Below are positions 11,292-22,038 of a stretch of DNA of 64,000 nucleotides, piece after piece. The translations under genes were made by a program, and so were the position numbers. Under the pieces are notes generated by a model. It searched no databases. It was not told the origin of the DNA and worked only from the letters and a program-made list of their open reading frames with translations. Location of the stretch: NCBI RefSeq assembly GCF_020595095.1, contig NZ_JAJDOP010000001.1, positions 62,001-126,000 of the forward strand, in the 5' to 3' direction. Within the stretch, counting starts at the first letter, position 1, and each line of letters starts with the position of its first letter. The stretch is from Microvirga rosea (GTDB taxonomy: Bacteria > Pseudomonadota > Alphaproteobacteria > Rhizobiales > Beijerinckiaceae).

Positions 11292-12536
11292 TCAGAGATC
11301 CAGAACGAGACGCGCCGGATCTTCCAGGGCCTCTTTCACGCGCACCAGGAAGGTCACGGCTTCCTTGCCGTCGACGATCCGGTGATCATAGGAAAGAGCG
11401 AGATACATCATCGGGCGGGCCACGATCTGTCCGTTGCGCACCACCGGCCGCTCTTCGATGCGGTGCATTCCGAGAATGCCGGATTGCGGGGCGTTGAGAA
11501 TCGGGGTCGACATGAGCGAGCCATAAATGCCGCCGTTGGTGATCGTGAACGTGCCGCCCTGCATCTCGTCGATGGACAGCTTGCCGTCGCGGGCGCGCTT
11601 GCCGAAATCGGTGATCTTCTTCTCGATGCCGGCAACCGAGAGCAGATCGGCGTCGCGCACGACCGGAACCACAAGGCCCTTATCGGTGCCGACTGCGATA
11701 CCGATGTGGTAGTAGTTCTTGTAGACGAGATCCTGACCGTCGATTTCCGCATTGACGGCCGGAACGTCCTTGAGCGCCTGAATAACGGCCTTCGTAAAGA
11801 AGCCCATGAAGCCCAGCTTCGTGCCGTGCTTCTTCTCGAAAACGTCCTTGTACTGGCTGCGCAGCTGCATCACGGCGCTCATATCCACGTCATTGAACGT
11901 GGTCAGCATGGCGGCGGTGTTCTGGGCGTCCTTGAGGCGGCGCGCGATCGTCTGGCGCAGCTTGGTCATGCGCACGCGCTCTTCACGGGTGGCATCATCC
12001 GGAGCGGATGGCGCACGCACCTGAACAGGAGCAGGCGCGGGGGCTGCGGCTCCGGCACCGCCTGTGGCGATGGCAGCCAACATGTCACCCTTGGTGACGC
12101 GGCCATCTTTTCCGGAACCGGCGACCTGCGAGGGATTGATTCCGCTCTCTGCCGCAATGCGGCCAACCGCGGGCCCCGATTCCTTGGCCGCTACGGACGC
12201 GGCCGGAGTCGCGGGTGCCGCCGCCGGCGCCGGGGCGGCCTTGGGGGCTTCGGCCTTCGGGGCGTCGGACTTGGCTGCGGGAGCGGTCGCAGCCGCTCCT
12301 CCTTCGACGATGGAGCCGAGCACGGCGCCCGGAGAGACCGTTTCGCCGTCTTTGGCGATGATGTCGCCGAGGGTGCCGCTTGCGGGCGCGTTAACCTCGA
12401 GCGTCACCTTGTCCGTCTCGAGTTCGAGAACGGGCTCGTCGGCCTTGACCGGATCGCCGGGCTTCTTGAACCAGCGGCCGATGGTGGCCTCTGAGACGGA
12501 TTCACCGAGAGTGGGTACGCGGATTTCGGTTGCCAT
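11292..12536 (-). CDS. sucB: 2-oxoglutarate dehydrogenase E2, dihydrolipoyl succinyltransferase
   Basis: E2 forms the core of the 2-oxoglutarate dehydrogenase complex and transfers succinyl from lipoate to CoA. The 414-residue protein starts with [20 protein letters not shown]. It has a lipoyl domain with the modified lysine in [11 protein letters not shown], an Ala/Pro-rich linker (about 85-125), a peripheral subunit-binding domain (about 125-160, [19 protein letters not shown]) and the acyltransferase domain ending with [15 protein letters not shown], which holds the catalytic His and Asp. It follows sucA by 61 bases. Confidence 0.97.
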   Translation of the reverse strand: MATEIRVPTLGESVSEATIGRWFKKPGDPVKADEPVLELETDKVTLEVNAPASGTLGDIIAKDGETVSPGAVLGSIVEGGAAATAPAAKSDAPKAEAPKAAPAPAAAPATPAASVAAKESGPAVGRIAAESGINPSQVAGSGKDGRVTKGDMLAAIATGGAGAAAPAPAPVQVRAPSAPDDATREERVRMTKLRQTIARRLKDAQNTAAMLTTFNDVDMSAVMQLRSQYKDVFEKKHGTKLGFMGFFTKAVIQALKDVPAVNAEIDGQDLVYKNYYHIGIAVGTDKGLVVPVVRDADLLSVAGIEKKITDFGKRARDGKLSIDEMQGGTFTITNGGIYGSLMSTPILNAPQSGILGMHRIEERPVVRNGQIVARPMMYLALSYDHRIVDGKEAVTFLVRVKEALEDPARLVLDL

Positions 12537-12597
12537 GTTCGTCTTGTCGCTTCAGGGCCAACGCCCGTTGGAAAGGGTTTGAGGTTCCTTCGCGGCA

Positions 12598-15558
12598 TTA
12601 AGCCGCGAAAGCCTCGTCGAGGAAAGCCTGCAATTGTGCCAAGTGCTTGGACATGAGGCCGGTGGCGGTCGCGGCGGAAGCGGCGCGTCCGACGTAGCGG
12701 GGACGGTCGACCTTGGAACCTGCGGTCTTGAGGACCCACTCGAGGTAAGGTTCGACGAAGGTCCATGAACCCATGTTTTTGGGCTCTTCCTGGCACCAGA
12801 CCACATCGGCCTTCTTGAAGCGGGCGAGTTCCGCCGCCAACGATTTGGCCGGGAACGGATAAAGCTGCTCGACACGCATCAGATACACGTCGTCGATACC
12901 ACGCTTCTCCCGCTCTTCGAAGAGGTCATAATAGACCTTGCCGGTGCAGACCACGACGCGGCGGATCTTGTCGTCCTTGACGAGCTTGATCCCGTCGGAG
13001 GCGCGCTGCGCATCGTCCGCAAGAACCCGGTGGAAGGATGTTCCCTCCGCAATCGCGTCGAGCGATGAAACCGCACGCTTGTGCCGAAGCAGGGATTTCG
13101 GCGTCATCAGGATCAGCGGCTTGCGGAATTCGCGCTTCAGCTGGCGGCGCAGAATATGGAAGTAGTTGGAGGGGGTGGAGCAATAGGCGACTTGCATGTT
13201 GTCTTCGGCGCACATCTGGAGCCAACGCTCCAAGCGGGCGGAAGAGTGCTCCGGGCCCTGACCTTCGTAGCCGTGAGGCAGGAGGCAGACGAGACCGGAC
13301 ATGCGCAGCCATTTGCGCTCGCCCGAAGAGATGAACTGATCGAACACCACCTGCGCGCCGTTGGCGAAGTCGCCGAACTGTGCTTCCCAGAGGGTCAGAG
13401 CGTTCGGCTCGGACAGCGTGTAGCCATACTCGAACCCGAGAACAGCTTCCTCGGAGAGCATCGAGTTGATGACTTCGTACCGGGCCTGGCTCTCGCTGAT
13501 GTGGTTGAGGGGGGTGTAACGCTCCTCGTTCTCCTGATCGACGAGCACGGAATGGCGCTGGGAGAAGGTGCCGCGTTCCACGTCCTGTCCTGACAGGCGG
13601 ACCCGGTGGTTCTCCAGCAGGAGCGATCCGAACGCCAAGGCTTCGCCCATGGCCCAGTCGATGCCCTGCCCCGTCTCCATCATCTTCTTGCGGTTGTCGA
13701 GGAAGCGCTGGATCGTGCGATGGACCTGGAAACCTTCCGGCACCTTCGTGAGTGCGCTGGCGATTTCCTTCAGGGTTTCAACCGGAACACCGGTCTGACC
13801 GCGGCGGGGATCGTCCTGATCCTCGCGGACGGCCTTGAGGCCCGCCCAACGTCCGTCGAGCCAATCGGCTTTGTTCGGCTTATAGTTCTGGGCGATGTCG
13901 AACTCCGCCTCCAGCTTGGAGCGCCAGGTGTTCTTCATCTCGTCGATGTCGGCTTCGGTCACGGTGCCTTCAGCCAGAAGCTTCTTGGAATAGAGTTCCA
14001 GAATGCCCGGATGCGACCGGATCTTGCGGTACATCAGGGGCTGGGTGAAGGAGGGCTCGTCGCCTTCGTTGTGGCCGAAGCGGCGATAGCAGAACATGTC
14101 GATGACGACAGGCTTCTGGAATTTCTGCCGGTACTCGGTCGCAACCTTCGCGGCGAAAACCACGGCCTCCGGATCGTCGCCATTCACATGGAAGATCGGC
14201 GCTTCCACCATCTTGGCCACGTCCGACGGGTACGGCGAAGAGCGGGAGAAACGTGGATCGGTCGTGAAACCGATCTGGTTGTTGATGATGAAATGGATGG
14301 AGCCGCCGGTGCGATGGCCACGAAGGCCTGACAATCCGAGGCATTCCGCCACCACGCCCTGCCCGGCGAAAGCCGCGTCGCCATGGATCAGCAGCGGCAT
14401 GACAGCGGTGCGGTTTTCAGGAGTGCAGCCGTGCTGGTCCTGCTTGGCGCGCACTTTGCCCAGGACAACCGGGTCGACGATCTCGAGATGCGACGGATTG
14501 GCGGTCAGGGACAGGTGGACGTTGTTGCCGTCGAAGGAACGATCGGAGGACGCTCCCAGGTGGTACTTCACGTCACCCGAGCCTTCCACGTCGTCGGGGG
14601 CGAAAGACCCCCCCTTGAACTCGTGGAACAGGGCCCGGTGGGGCTTGCCCATGACCTGGGTGAGCACGTTCAGGCGACCGCGATGGGCCATGCCGAACAC
14701 GATTTCCTGCGTGCCGAGATTGCCGCCACGCTTGATGATCTGCTCCAGCGCCGGGATCAGCGACTCGCCGCCGTCGAGGCCAAAGCGTTTGGTGCCGGTG
14801 TACTTCAGGTCGAGGAACTTCTCGAAACCCTCAGCTTCGACGAGCTTGTTCAGGATGGCGCGCTTGCCTTCCCGGGTAAAAGTGATCTCTTTGTCCGGAC
14901 CTTCGATGCGCTCCTGGATCCAGGCCTTTTCCGCCGGATCAGAGATGTGCATGAATTCGACGCCGAGGGTTTGGCAGTAGGTACGCTCCAGGATCGCGAC
15001 GATTTCGCGGATCGTTGCGAATTCGAGCCCGAGCACATTGTCGAGGAAGATCTTGCGGTCCCAGTCGGCGTCCGTGAAGCCGTAGTGCGAGGGATGCAAC
15101 TCCTGATCGTTCGGGCGCGGGTTGATCCCAAGGGGATCCAGGTTGGCGTGCAGGTGCCCGCGCACACGGTAGGCACGGATCAACATGATGGCGCGAACGG
15201 AGTCGCGTGTCGCCTGGAGCACTTGCTCCTGGCTCATCTCGCCGCCCTTCGCTTCCGCTTTCGCCTTGATCTTGTCGCCGACCGCTTTCTCGACCTGGGC
15301 CCAATTGCCGTCGAGAGCGGAAATCAGTTCGCCATTTGCGGCAAGCGGCCAGTTCGGCTTTTTCCAGGATGCGCCGCGCGCATTCTGAACGACGGCCTGC
15401 TTGTCGTCCTTCAAGGCTCCGAAGAACGCTTGCCACTCCGGATCGACCGATGCCGGATCGTTTTGGAAACGAGCATAAAGCTCTTCAATGTAGGGCGCAT
15501 TGGCGCCGTAGAGAAAAGCGGTGTTGAGGAAAGTTTCGTTAGCGTCCTGGCGGGACAT
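12598..15558 (-). CDS. sucA: 2-oxoglutarate dehydrogenase E1 component
   Basis: E1 performs thiamine-diphosphate-dependent decarboxylation of 2-oxoglutarate and reductive succinylation of E2. The 986-residue length is normal. Visible hallmarks are the N-terminal NTAFLYGANAPYIEELYARF, the GMAHRGRLNVL motif, the TPP/Mg region GDAAFAGQGVVAECLGLSGL with INNQIGFTT, the RRFGHNEGDEPSFTQP segment and LLPHGYEGQGPEHSS in the C-terminal half. The ATG has the ribosome site TAAGGAATAACC. It begins 12 bases after the DUF1579 gene, so the two are cotranscribed. Confidence 0.98.
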   Translation of the reverse strand: MSRQDANETFLNTAFLYGANAPYIEELYARFQNDPASVDPEWQAFFGALKDDKQAVVQNARGASWKKPNWPLAANGELISALDGNWAQVEKAVGDKIKAKAEAKGGEMSQEQVLQATRDSVRAIMLIRAYRVRGHLHANLDPLGINPRPNDQELHPSHYGFTDADWDRKIFLDNVLGLEFATIREIVAILERTYCQTLGVEFMHISDPAEKAWIQERIEGPDKEITFTREGKRAILNKLVEAEGFEKFLDLKYTGTKRFGLDGGESLIPALEQIIKRGGNLGTQEIVFGMAHRGRLNVLTQVMGKPHRALFHEFKGGSFAPDDVEGSGDVKYHLGASSDRSFDGNNVHLSLTANPSHLEIVDPVVLGKVRAKQDQHGCTPENRTAVMPLLIHGDAAFAGQGVVAECLGLSGLRGHRTGGSIHFIINNQIGFTTDPRFSRSSPYPSDVAKMVEAPIFHVNGDDPEAVVFAAKVATEYRQKFQKPVVIDMFCYRRFGHNEGDEPSFTQPLMYRKIRSHPGILELYSKKLLAEGTVTEADIDEMKNTWRSKLEAEFDIAQNYKPNKADWLDGRWAGLKAVREDQDDPRRGQTGVPVETLKEIASALTKVPEGFQVHRTIQRFLDNRKKMMETGQGIDWAMGEALAFGSLLLENHRVRLSGQDVERGTFSQRHSVLVDQENEERYTPLNHISESQARYEVINSMLSEEAVLGFEYGYTLSEPNALTLWEAQFGDFANGAQVVFDQFISSGERKWLRMSGLVCLLPHGYEGQGPEHSSARLERWLQMCAEDNMQVAYCSTPSNYFHILRRQLKREFRKPLILMTPKSLLRHKRAVSSLDAIAEGTSFHRVLADDAQRASDGIKLVKDDKIRRVVVCTGKVYYDLFEEREKRGIDDVYLMRVEQLYPFPAKSLAAELARFKKADVVWCQEEPKNMGSWTFVEPYLEWVLKTAGSKVDRPRYVGRAASAATATGLMSKHLAQLQAFLDEAFAA

Positions 15559-15570
15559 GATGGTTATTCC

Positions 15571-16059
15571 TTAAGCAACAGAGGATCGGCGGTCCTCGGA
15601 GCGGCGCCGGTAGAAACCTGTCATCACAGGCATCCAAGTGGCGCCGCCATCCCATGAATTTGCGATGGCGAGCTCGTATTCGTGAGCATTGCGGATAGCG
15701 AAGGTGTGACGCGCGAGGGCTCGAGGCGAACGCCGCAGGACCGTAAGCGTGTCTCCGTCCCAGGTCCCGCCAGCCGGCTCGGCAGGCGGAAACCCGAGAT
15801 TGTCGAACCAAAAGAGCCTATACTCGTCGCGATCTGCATCGAACGTGAACAGGCCTTTCGCCCGGAAGGTTTCCTGCCCTTGTCGTTCTTGGCGATACTC
15901 CTGTTCCAGGACAAAGCCATCGAGCACCGCACGAGCCTCGACATGACCGACCGCAGTTCCGCCCTTCATCCAGGGGGTCTCCAAGAGCACTTCCTCACCG
16001 ATCCAGAGCCCTGCCAGGGCTTGGAGGCGGAGATTTTCTGCTCCCGGTTGTCGCGTCAT
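15571..16059 (-). CDS. DUF1579-like protein inside the suc operon
   Basis: This 162-residue protein resembles the DUF1579 family, small cytosolic proteins predicted to form a lipocalin-like barrel. It begins MTRQPGAENLRLQALAGLWI and contains GTAVGHVEARAVLDGFVLEQ, YRQERQGQETFRAKGLFTF and WFDNLGFPPAEPAGGTWDGD, the alternating strand pattern of that family. No catalytic residue or signal peptide is apparent. It sits between sucD (16 bases upstream) and sucA (12 bases downstream), so it is made together with TCA enzymes. The function is unknown; a small-molecule binding role would be a guess. Confidence 0.8.
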   Translation of the reverse strand: MTRQPGAENLRLQALAGLWIGEEVLLETPWMKGGTAVGHVEARAVLDGFVLEQEYRQERQGQETFRAKGLFTFDADRDEYRLFWFDNLGFPPAEPAGGTWDGDTLTVLRRSPRALARHTFAIRNAHEYELAIANSWDGGATWMPVMTGFYRRRSEDRRSSVA

Positions 16060-16075
16060 GTTCGTTCTCTTCGCC

Positions 16076-16963
16076 TCAGCGACCCTTCAGCACGTCGACA
16101 AGGGTCTTGCCGAGACGCGCAGGAGACGGAGAAACGCGGATGCCTGCAGCTTCCATGGCTGCGATCTTGTCTTCAGCGCCGCCTTTTCCGCCCGAAATGA
16201 TGGCGCCCGCATGGCCCATGCGACGGCCGGGAGGAGCCGTGCGCCCCGCAATGAACCCGACCATCGGTTTCTTGCGGCCCTTTTTGGCTTCGCGCGCGAT
16301 GAACTCTGCCGCCTCTTCCTCGGCCGAGCCGCCGATCTCGCCGATCATGACGATCGACTCGGTCTTCGGGTCGGAAAGGAACATGTCGAGGATTTCGATG
16401 AACTCGGTGCCTTTCACCGGATCGCCGCCGATCCCGACCGCCGTGGTCTGGCCGAGGCCTTCATTGGTGGTCTGGAACACGGCCTCATAGGTGAGCGTGC
16501 CGGAGCGGGACACGATACCGACGGAACCCGGCTTGAAGATGTTGGCGGGCATGATGCCGATCTTCGACTCGCCAGCGGTCACGATACCGGGGCAATTGGG
16601 CCCGATGAGACGCGACTTGGAGCCTTCGAGAGCACGCTTCACGCGCACCATGTCGAGCACCGGGATACCCTCGGTGATGCAAACGATCAGCGGGATCTCC
16701 GCGTCGATCGCCTCGCAGATCGCGTCCGCCGCGCCCGGGGGCGGCACATAGACAACCGACGCTTCGGCGCCGGTCTTCTCGCGCGCTTCCATGACCGTGT
16801 CGAACACGGGCAGGTTCAGGTGCGTGGATCCGCCTTTGCCGGGCGAGGTGCCGCCCACCATCTTGGTGCCGTAGGCGATGGCCTGCTCGGAATGGAAGGT
16901 CCCGTTCTTGCCGGTGAAGCCCTGGCAGATGACCTTGGTGTTCTTGTCGATGAGGATGGACAT
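16076..16963 (-). CDS. sucD: Succinyl-CoA synthetase alpha subunit
   Basis: The alpha subunit carries the phosphohistidine of succinyl-CoA synthetase. The 295-residue protein starts [20 protein letters not shown] and has [16 protein letters not shown], the CoA-binding region, [18 protein letters not shown] and the active-site histidine in [13 protein letters not shown] (about residue 250). It follows sucC with 12 bases between. Length and motifs are standard. Confidence 0.98.
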   Translation of the reverse strand: MSILIDKNTKVICQGFTGKNGTFHSEQAIAYGTKMVGGTSPGKGGSTHLNLPVFDTVMEAREKTGAEASVVYVPPPGAADAICEAIDAEIPLIVCITEGIPVLDMVRVKRALEGSKSRLIGPNCPGIVTAGESKIGIMPANIFKPGSVGIVSRSGTLTYEAVFQTTNEGLGQTTAVGIGGDPVKGTEFIEILDMFLSDPKTESIVMIGEIGGSAEEEAAEFIAREAKKGRKKPMVGFIAGRTAPPGRRMGHAGAIISGGKGGAEDKIAAMEAAGIRVSPSPARLGKTLVDVLKGR

Positions 16964-16975
16964 CAGCGCGTAACC

Positions 16976-18175
16976 TTACTTCCCGCCGCGCACGGCGTTC
17001 ACGATTTTCTGGGCGGCATCGTCCAAGTCATCCGCCGGGATGACGTTGAGGCCGGACCCGCGAATGATCTGCTTGCCTTCCTCGACATTGGTCCCTTCGA
17101 GACGCACCACCAGCGGAACCTGCAGGCCAACCGCCTTTACGGCGGCAAGAACGCCGCGAGCGATGACGTCGCATTTCATGATGCCGCCGAAGATGTTGAC
17201 GAGAATGCCCTTCACGTTCGGGTCGGCGGTGATGATCTTGAACGCGGCCGTGACCTTCTCTTCCGAGGCGCCGCCGCCCACATCGAGGAAGTTCGCCGGC
17301 TCTTCGCCGTAGAGCTTGATGATGTCCAGCGTCGCCATGGCAAGACCCGCGCCGTTCACCATGCAGCCGATGGTGCCGTCGAGGGCGATATAGGCAAGAT
17401 CGTACTTGGACGCTTCGATCTCCTTCTCGTCCTCTTCCGTGAGGTCGCGGAGTTCCAGCACTTCCGGGTGGCGATAGAGAGCATTCGAATCGAAGGAAAT
17501 CTTCGCGTCGAGGCACTTGAGGTGACCGTCCTTCGTGACGATCAGCGGATTGATCTCAAGCATCGACATGTCCTTCGCGACAAACCCCGCGTAGAGCTTT
17601 GTCACGAGGTCCGCGGCTTCCTTCGCGAGGGAGCCGGTCAAGCCGAGCGCCTTGGCGACCTTGCGGCCGTGAAAGGCCTGGACGCCTGTCGCCGGATCCA
17701 CCGAGAAGGTGAGGATCTTCTCGGGCGTGTCATGAGCGACCTGTTCGATATCCATGCCGCCTTCCGTCGAGACGACGAAAGCCACACGTCCCGTGGCCCG
17801 ATCGACCAGCATGGACAGATAGAACTCGGTTTCGATATCCGAGCCGTCCTCGATATAGAGGCGATTGACCTGCTTGCCGGCTTCGCCCGTCTGCACGGTC
17901 ACGAGAGTGTTGCCGAGCATCTGCTTGGCGAATTCCTTCACCTCGTCGATGGACTTGGCAAGGCGCACGCCGCCTTTTTCGCCAGCGGCGGCTTCCTTGA
18001 ATTTGCCCTTGCCGCGTCCACCGGCGTGAATCTGGGATTTCACCACCCAGAGCGGTCCGCCGAGCGCCTTGGCGGCGGCCTCGGCTTCGTCGGCGGAGAA
18101 AATGGCCCGGCCGTTGGAAACAGGCAGGCCGAATTCCTTCAGAATGGCTTTGCCTTGGTATTCATGGATATTCAT
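16976..18175 (-). CDS. sucC: Succinyl-CoA synthetase beta subunit (ADP-forming type)
   Basis: The beta subunit holds the ATP-grasp nucleotide-binding domain. The 399-residue protein starts [20 protein letters not shown] and shows [56 protein letters not shown] and [16 protein letters not shown], all diagnostic. It forms a unit with sucD. Upstream, between mdh and sucC, a GC-rich hairpin (18195-18213) may influence relative expression. Confidence 0.98.
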   Translation of the reverse strand: MNIHEYQGKAILKEFGLPVSNGRAIFSADEAEAAAKALGGPLWVVKSQIHAGGRGKGKFKEAAAGEKGGVRLAKSIDEVKEFAKQMLGNTLVTVQTGEAGKQVNRLYIEDGSDIETEFYLSMLVDRATGRVAFVVSTEGGMDIEQVAHDTPEKILTFSVDPATGVQAFHGRKVAKALGLTGSLAKEAADLVTKLYAGFVAKDMSMLEINPLIVTKDGHLKCLDAKISFDSNALYRHPEVLELRDLTEEDEKEIEASKYDLAYIALDGTIGCMVNGAGLAMATLDIIKLYGEEPANFLDVGGGASEEKVTAAFKIITADPNVKGILVNIFGGIMKCDVIARGVLAAVKAVGLQVPLVVRLEGTNVEEGKQIIRGSGLNVIPADDLDDAAQKIVNAVRGGK

Positions 18176-18194
18176 ACGATTCTCTCCGCATCAT

Positions 18195-18213
18195 CCCCGG
18201 GCCGCGCCCGGGG
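18195..18213. repeat. GC-rich perfect hairpin between mdh and sucC
   Basis: CCCCGGGC (18195-18202), loop CGC, GCCCGGGG (18206-18213): an 8-bp perfect stem with a 3-base loop in the 57-base gap. It has no T-run. Short intergenic palindromes built on CCCCGGGC/GCCCGGGG are common in Hyphomicrobiales genomes from my general knowledge, so it may be a dispersed element or an mRNA-stability structure rather than a terminator. Confidence 0.6.
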
Positions 18214-18232
18214 ACGGCATGTCGGTTCAGGT

Positions 18233-19252
<1,020 letters not shown>

Positions 19253-19394
19253 TCAGAAATAAGTCTTCTTCAAGCCAACAAAAGGTTAAACCGTAAGGGT
19301 TTGCGCGTTAACGTGCCGGCTAAGTAAATGTTTGGATGACAATATCTCAGTTATTTCAACGGATTGGCGCCTGATCTCGCGACCCGTTTTTCGT

Positions 19395-19418
19395 GTTACA
19401 AAAATTGAAATTTGTAAC
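19395..19418. promoter_or_regulatory. 24-bp palindrome between tetR and mdh
   Basis: GTTACAAA (19395-19402), an 8-base AT-rich spacer, TTTGTAAC (19411-19418). The arms match perfectly. It lies 6 bases after the 3' end of the TetR gene and about 200 bases upstream of mdh, so it is placed either to control the TCA operon or to form a 3' stem on the tetR transcript. A second smaller repeat AAACC-GTAAG-GGTTT lies at 19288-19302, nearer to mdh. Confidence 0.45.
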
Positions 19419-19423
19419 TGACC

Positions 19424-20056
19424 CTAGACGATGCTGAAGGATAGGGCCCGTAGGACGACCTTGGTGACGGCGGCCAGACGCTGGTCGAGGATCTCTTGCG
19501 GGATGTCGGCGTCCAACCTTACCGTCAGAGGATTGATGAATCGATAAGACGCGTCCGTAATGAGTCCCAGAGCGCGTTCCCGGTCCCGAGGATCGAATTT
19601 CCCCGTGGCGATCCCCTCGTCCAAGACCCGTTCCATGAGTTGGCGCATTCTCGTCCGATGCCGGCGGATGAGAGGCCGGGAGGTCTCGGTCGCCGCACAA
19701 TAGACATCGAAGAGATGCCGATTTTCCTGAAGAAGCTTCCGATGGGTTCGGGCGGAGGCTTGGATCAGCCGTTCGAGTTTGTCGTCGGCCGGATCCGGCG
19801 CATCCGCAATATCGGCGATAAGGGTTTCAAGGGACCGCAGCCACTGCCCGGCAACCGCGTCGATGAGCGCGGCCTTCGAGGGGAAGTAGCGATACACGTT
19901 GGCGTGGGTCATTCCCGCTGCGTCGGCGATTTCAACCACGGTGATCTGGCGGGGTCCGAAGCGCTTCAGGTGGTCGGCTGCGATGGCGAGAAGGCGCGTA
20001 TCGGCCGGAGCGGCGATCTCCATCGCGCGCGGGGATCCGCTCCGGGGGCGCCTCAT
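19424..20056 (-). CDS. TetR family transcriptional regulator
   Basis: The 210-residue protein has an N-terminal TetR helix-turn-helix at about residues 17-62 (LLAIAADHLKRFG, ITVVEIADAAGMTHANVYRY, FPSKAALIDAVAG) and a helical ligand-binding domain that I cannot assign to a ligand. The sequence RPLIRRHRTRMRQLMERVLD precedes the dimerisation helices. Its ATG overlaps the zapE stop by four bases (ATGA at 20056-20053), so it is coupled to zapE and has no promoter of its own there. The gene downstream on the same strand is mdh, 229 bases away. Confidence 0.9.
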   Translation of the reverse strand: MRRPRSGSPRAMEIAAPADTRLLAIAADHLKRFGPRQITVVEIADAAGMTHANVYRYFPSKAALIDAVAGQWLRSLETLIADIADAPDPADDKLERLIQASARTHRKLLQENRHLFDVYCAATETSRPLIRRHRTRMRQLMERVLDEGIATGKFDPRDRERALGLITDASYRFINPLTVRLDADIPQEILDQRLAAVTKVVLRALSFSIV

Positions 20057-21246
20057 GTCTCGACCAACCCGGTGGTCTGGCCGGAATCGACCGAGTCCGC
20101 GCGCCCATGCGGCAAGGACAGATATTCCTCCGAGCGCATTTCAATGAGCCGTGAGACGGTTCTGTCGAACTCGAAAGCCTCGCGCCCCGTGTCGGCCTGA
20201 TAAAGCTCCGGCGCCTCGGCTTCCGCAGAGGCCAGGAGCTTCACATGGGCATCATAGAGGGCATCGATGAGCAGGATGAAGCGCTTGGCCTCGTTCCGAC
20301 GCTCGAAGGTCATCCGCGGAATGTCTTCGAGGATCAGCGTGTGGAATTTTTCCGCGATCGCCAAGTAATCGGCCGCTGCGAGGGGCTGAGAGCATAGATC
20401 CGCGAATCTGGCTCTGGCCACACCTCCCGCCGCCTCCGGAATTTCGACCGGATGTCCTTTGACGGTCAGCGTGACGGGCGCACCTTTCTCCCGCCCGGAG
20501 AGACGCCGGAATGCCTGAGTCAGGGCCGTGTGGGATCCATCGTCGGCCGGCGCATAGAAAACCGGACTGCCGGCCAGCTTTTCCAAGCGAAAATCCGTCC
20601 GGGCCTCAAGCTTCAGAACGGTCATCCGCTCCTTGAGAAGCCCGATGAAGGGAAGAAACAGGGTGCGGTTAAGTCCCCCTTCGTAAAGGCGGTCGGGTTC
20701 GACATTGGACGTGGCGACCACGACCACCCCTTGTGCGAAAAGGGCCGTGAACAGACGCCCGAGAAGCATTGCGTCGGCGATGTCCGTAACGGCGAACTCG
20801 TCGAAACACAGAACCCACGCCTCCTTGGCCAAGTCTGCCGCCACGGGCGCAATCGGGTCGTCCCCCCTCGCCTCCCCCGTTTTCAGTTTCTGGCGGAAGG
20901 CATGGATGCGTTCGTGCACATCGGCCATGAAGGCATGGAAATGGACCCGGCGTTTGCGCCGAACCGCAACCGCCTCGAAGAAAAGGTCCATCAGCATCGT
21001 CTTGCCGCGTCCGACGGATCCCCAGACATAGAGACCTTTGGGCGGGGCGGGGTTCCGCTTGCCGAACAGCCAGCCGAGGGCGCTGTTCTTGCGCGCCAGC
21101 CGAAAGCCGCTCAGCTCCTCGGCCAAAGCGTCGAGGCGCCCGATGAGCTGGATTTGGGCAGGATCGCGCTCGATGGCCCCCGATCGGACGAGAGCATCGT
21201 AGCGGCTTGCCATGACTTTATGCGGGGAAGAACGATGGTCGGTCAC
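20053..21246 (-). CDS. zapE: Cell division protein ZapE (AFG1-like ATPase)
   Basis: ZapE is a P-loop ATPase that binds FtsZ in E. coli; its mitochondrial relative AFG1/LACE1 handles inner-membrane proteins. The 397-residue protein has the Walker A motif WGSVGRGKTMLMD (76-83 core), HFHAFMADVHERIHAFR, the Walker B CFDEFAVTDIADAMLLGRL, the sensor VVATSNVEPDRLYEGGLNR and the C-terminal LILEDIPRMTFERRNEAKRF. Length is usual for alphaproteobacteria. It overlaps tetR by four bases. Confidence 0.95.
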   Translation of the reverse strand: MTDHRSSPHKVMASRYDALVRSGAIERDPAQIQLIGRLDALAEELSGFRLARKNSALGWLFGKRNPAPPKGLYVWGSVGRGKTMLMDLFFEAVAVRRKRRVHFHAFMADVHERIHAFRQKLKTGEARGDDPIAPVAADLAKEAWVLCFDEFAVTDIADAMLLGRLFTALFAQGVVVVATSNVEPDRLYEGGLNRTLFLPFIGLLKERMTVLKLEARTDFRLEKLAGSPVFYAPADDGSHTALTQAFRRLSGREKGAPVTLTVKGHPVEIPEAAGGVARARFADLCSQPLAAADYLAIAEKFHTLILEDIPRMTFERRNEAKRFILLIDALYDAHVKLLASAEAEAPELYQADTGREAFEFDRTVSRLIEMRSEEYLSLPHGRADSVDSGQTTGLVET

Positions 21247-21286
21247 GCGGGAGCGATATCCTCACGGTTCTTCAGGAGCAAAGATC

Positions 21287-21886
21287 TTATCGGGATAACG
21301 TCAGCGGAGCGCCGGACTTGGCCAGGACACCGCTCAAGCCCCCCGAAGACCCGCGAAGGCGAGCAGCGACGGCCCCACCGGTTTGGTAGAGATAAACCTC
21401 CCCATCACGGAAGTCCCAAGCATAAACCTTCGAAAGATCCTGGTTCGGGCACCCCGAGGCGGAGGCACGGTAAAGGTCGAGGGACGGCGAACTGCTCAGC
21501 TGAACGCGGCAGGTCCCGCCAGCGACGCTCGCGGTCCAGTTCCCGACCATGGCGGTCCGATTGCCGGGAGCCGGCGCCGGGGTTGCGGCAGGTGCGGGTG
21601 CAGAAGTGGGCGGAAGGCCCGCCACGTCCGTCCCCTCCGGGGGAACGCCTCCCGGCATGCCGGACATGGGCGCTCCGGCGACGGGAGGCAAAGGGGAACC
21701 TTCAAGCGGGGGCAGCGGCTCGGCCGTCACGGGCCCCGATGGCACAGCCTCGACCGGGGCCGGATTGACAGCGGGCGCTGCCGTGGCGCTGCGGATCGGC
21801 GACCCGCCAAGGCGCGCCGACGAACAGGCGCTCAGGGACAATGCGGAGCACAATGCCGCTGTCACAATCCAGAGGGAGCTCTTCAT
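21287..21886 (-). CDS. Omp19/Inh-like outer-membrane lipoprotein
   Basis: The protein is a probable lipoprotein. From the ATG at 21886 it starts MKSSLWIVTAALCSALSLSA followed by Cys at residue 21, a good lipobox (LSAC). A Pro/Ala-rich linker (about residues 35-110) leads to a C-terminal AprI/Inh-type domain with MVGNWTASVAGGTCRVQLSS, ASGCPNQDLSKVYAWDFRDG and the final GVLAKSGAPLTLSR. Brucella Omp19, which inhibits proteases, has the same lipobox, linker and Inh-domain layout. Four ATGs cluster at the start (21901-21886); GAGGA placed five bases ahead favours the last. It is monocistronic, with the sdh terminator upstream. Confidence 0.82.
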   Translation of the reverse strand: MKSSLWIVTAALCSALSLSACSSARLGGSPIRSATAAPAVNPAPVEAVPSGPVTAEPLPPLEGSPLPPVAGAPMSGMPGGVPPEGTDVAGLPPTSAPAPAATPAPAPGNRTAMVGNWTASVAGGTCRVQLSSSPSLDLYRASASGCPNQDLSKVYAWDFRDGEVYLYQTGGAVAARLRGSSGGLSGVLAKSGAPLTLSR

Positions 21887-21991
21887 CATCGTCCTCATCA
21901 TGCTTGGCCGTATCCGACAATGCGTACGGCCTCAGCCCGTTCCAGTCCATTCAAAGCCTTGGTGCCGACAGTATGGCGTCCCTTCTCGCGA

Positions 21992-22016
21992 AAAAAGGCG
22001 CTCTCGGCGCCTTTTT
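21992..22016. terminator. Strong bidirectional intrinsic terminator after sdhB
   Basis: AAAAAGGCGC (21992-22001), loop TCTCG, GCGCCTTTTT (22007-22016): perfect 10-bp arms with an A-run on one side and a T-run on the other, so it works in either direction. It lies 23 bases after the sdhB stop and ends the sdhCDAB transcript. Confidence 0.9.
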
Positions 22017-22038
22017 GAGAAAGTGTTGCAACTGCGCG

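Noticed and set aside
20053-21246. A DNA replication or transposon ATPase (DnaC/IstB-like)
   Set aside because: The motif order and the C-terminal LILEDIPRMTFERRNEAKRF fit ZapE/AFG1, and no transposase lies nearby.
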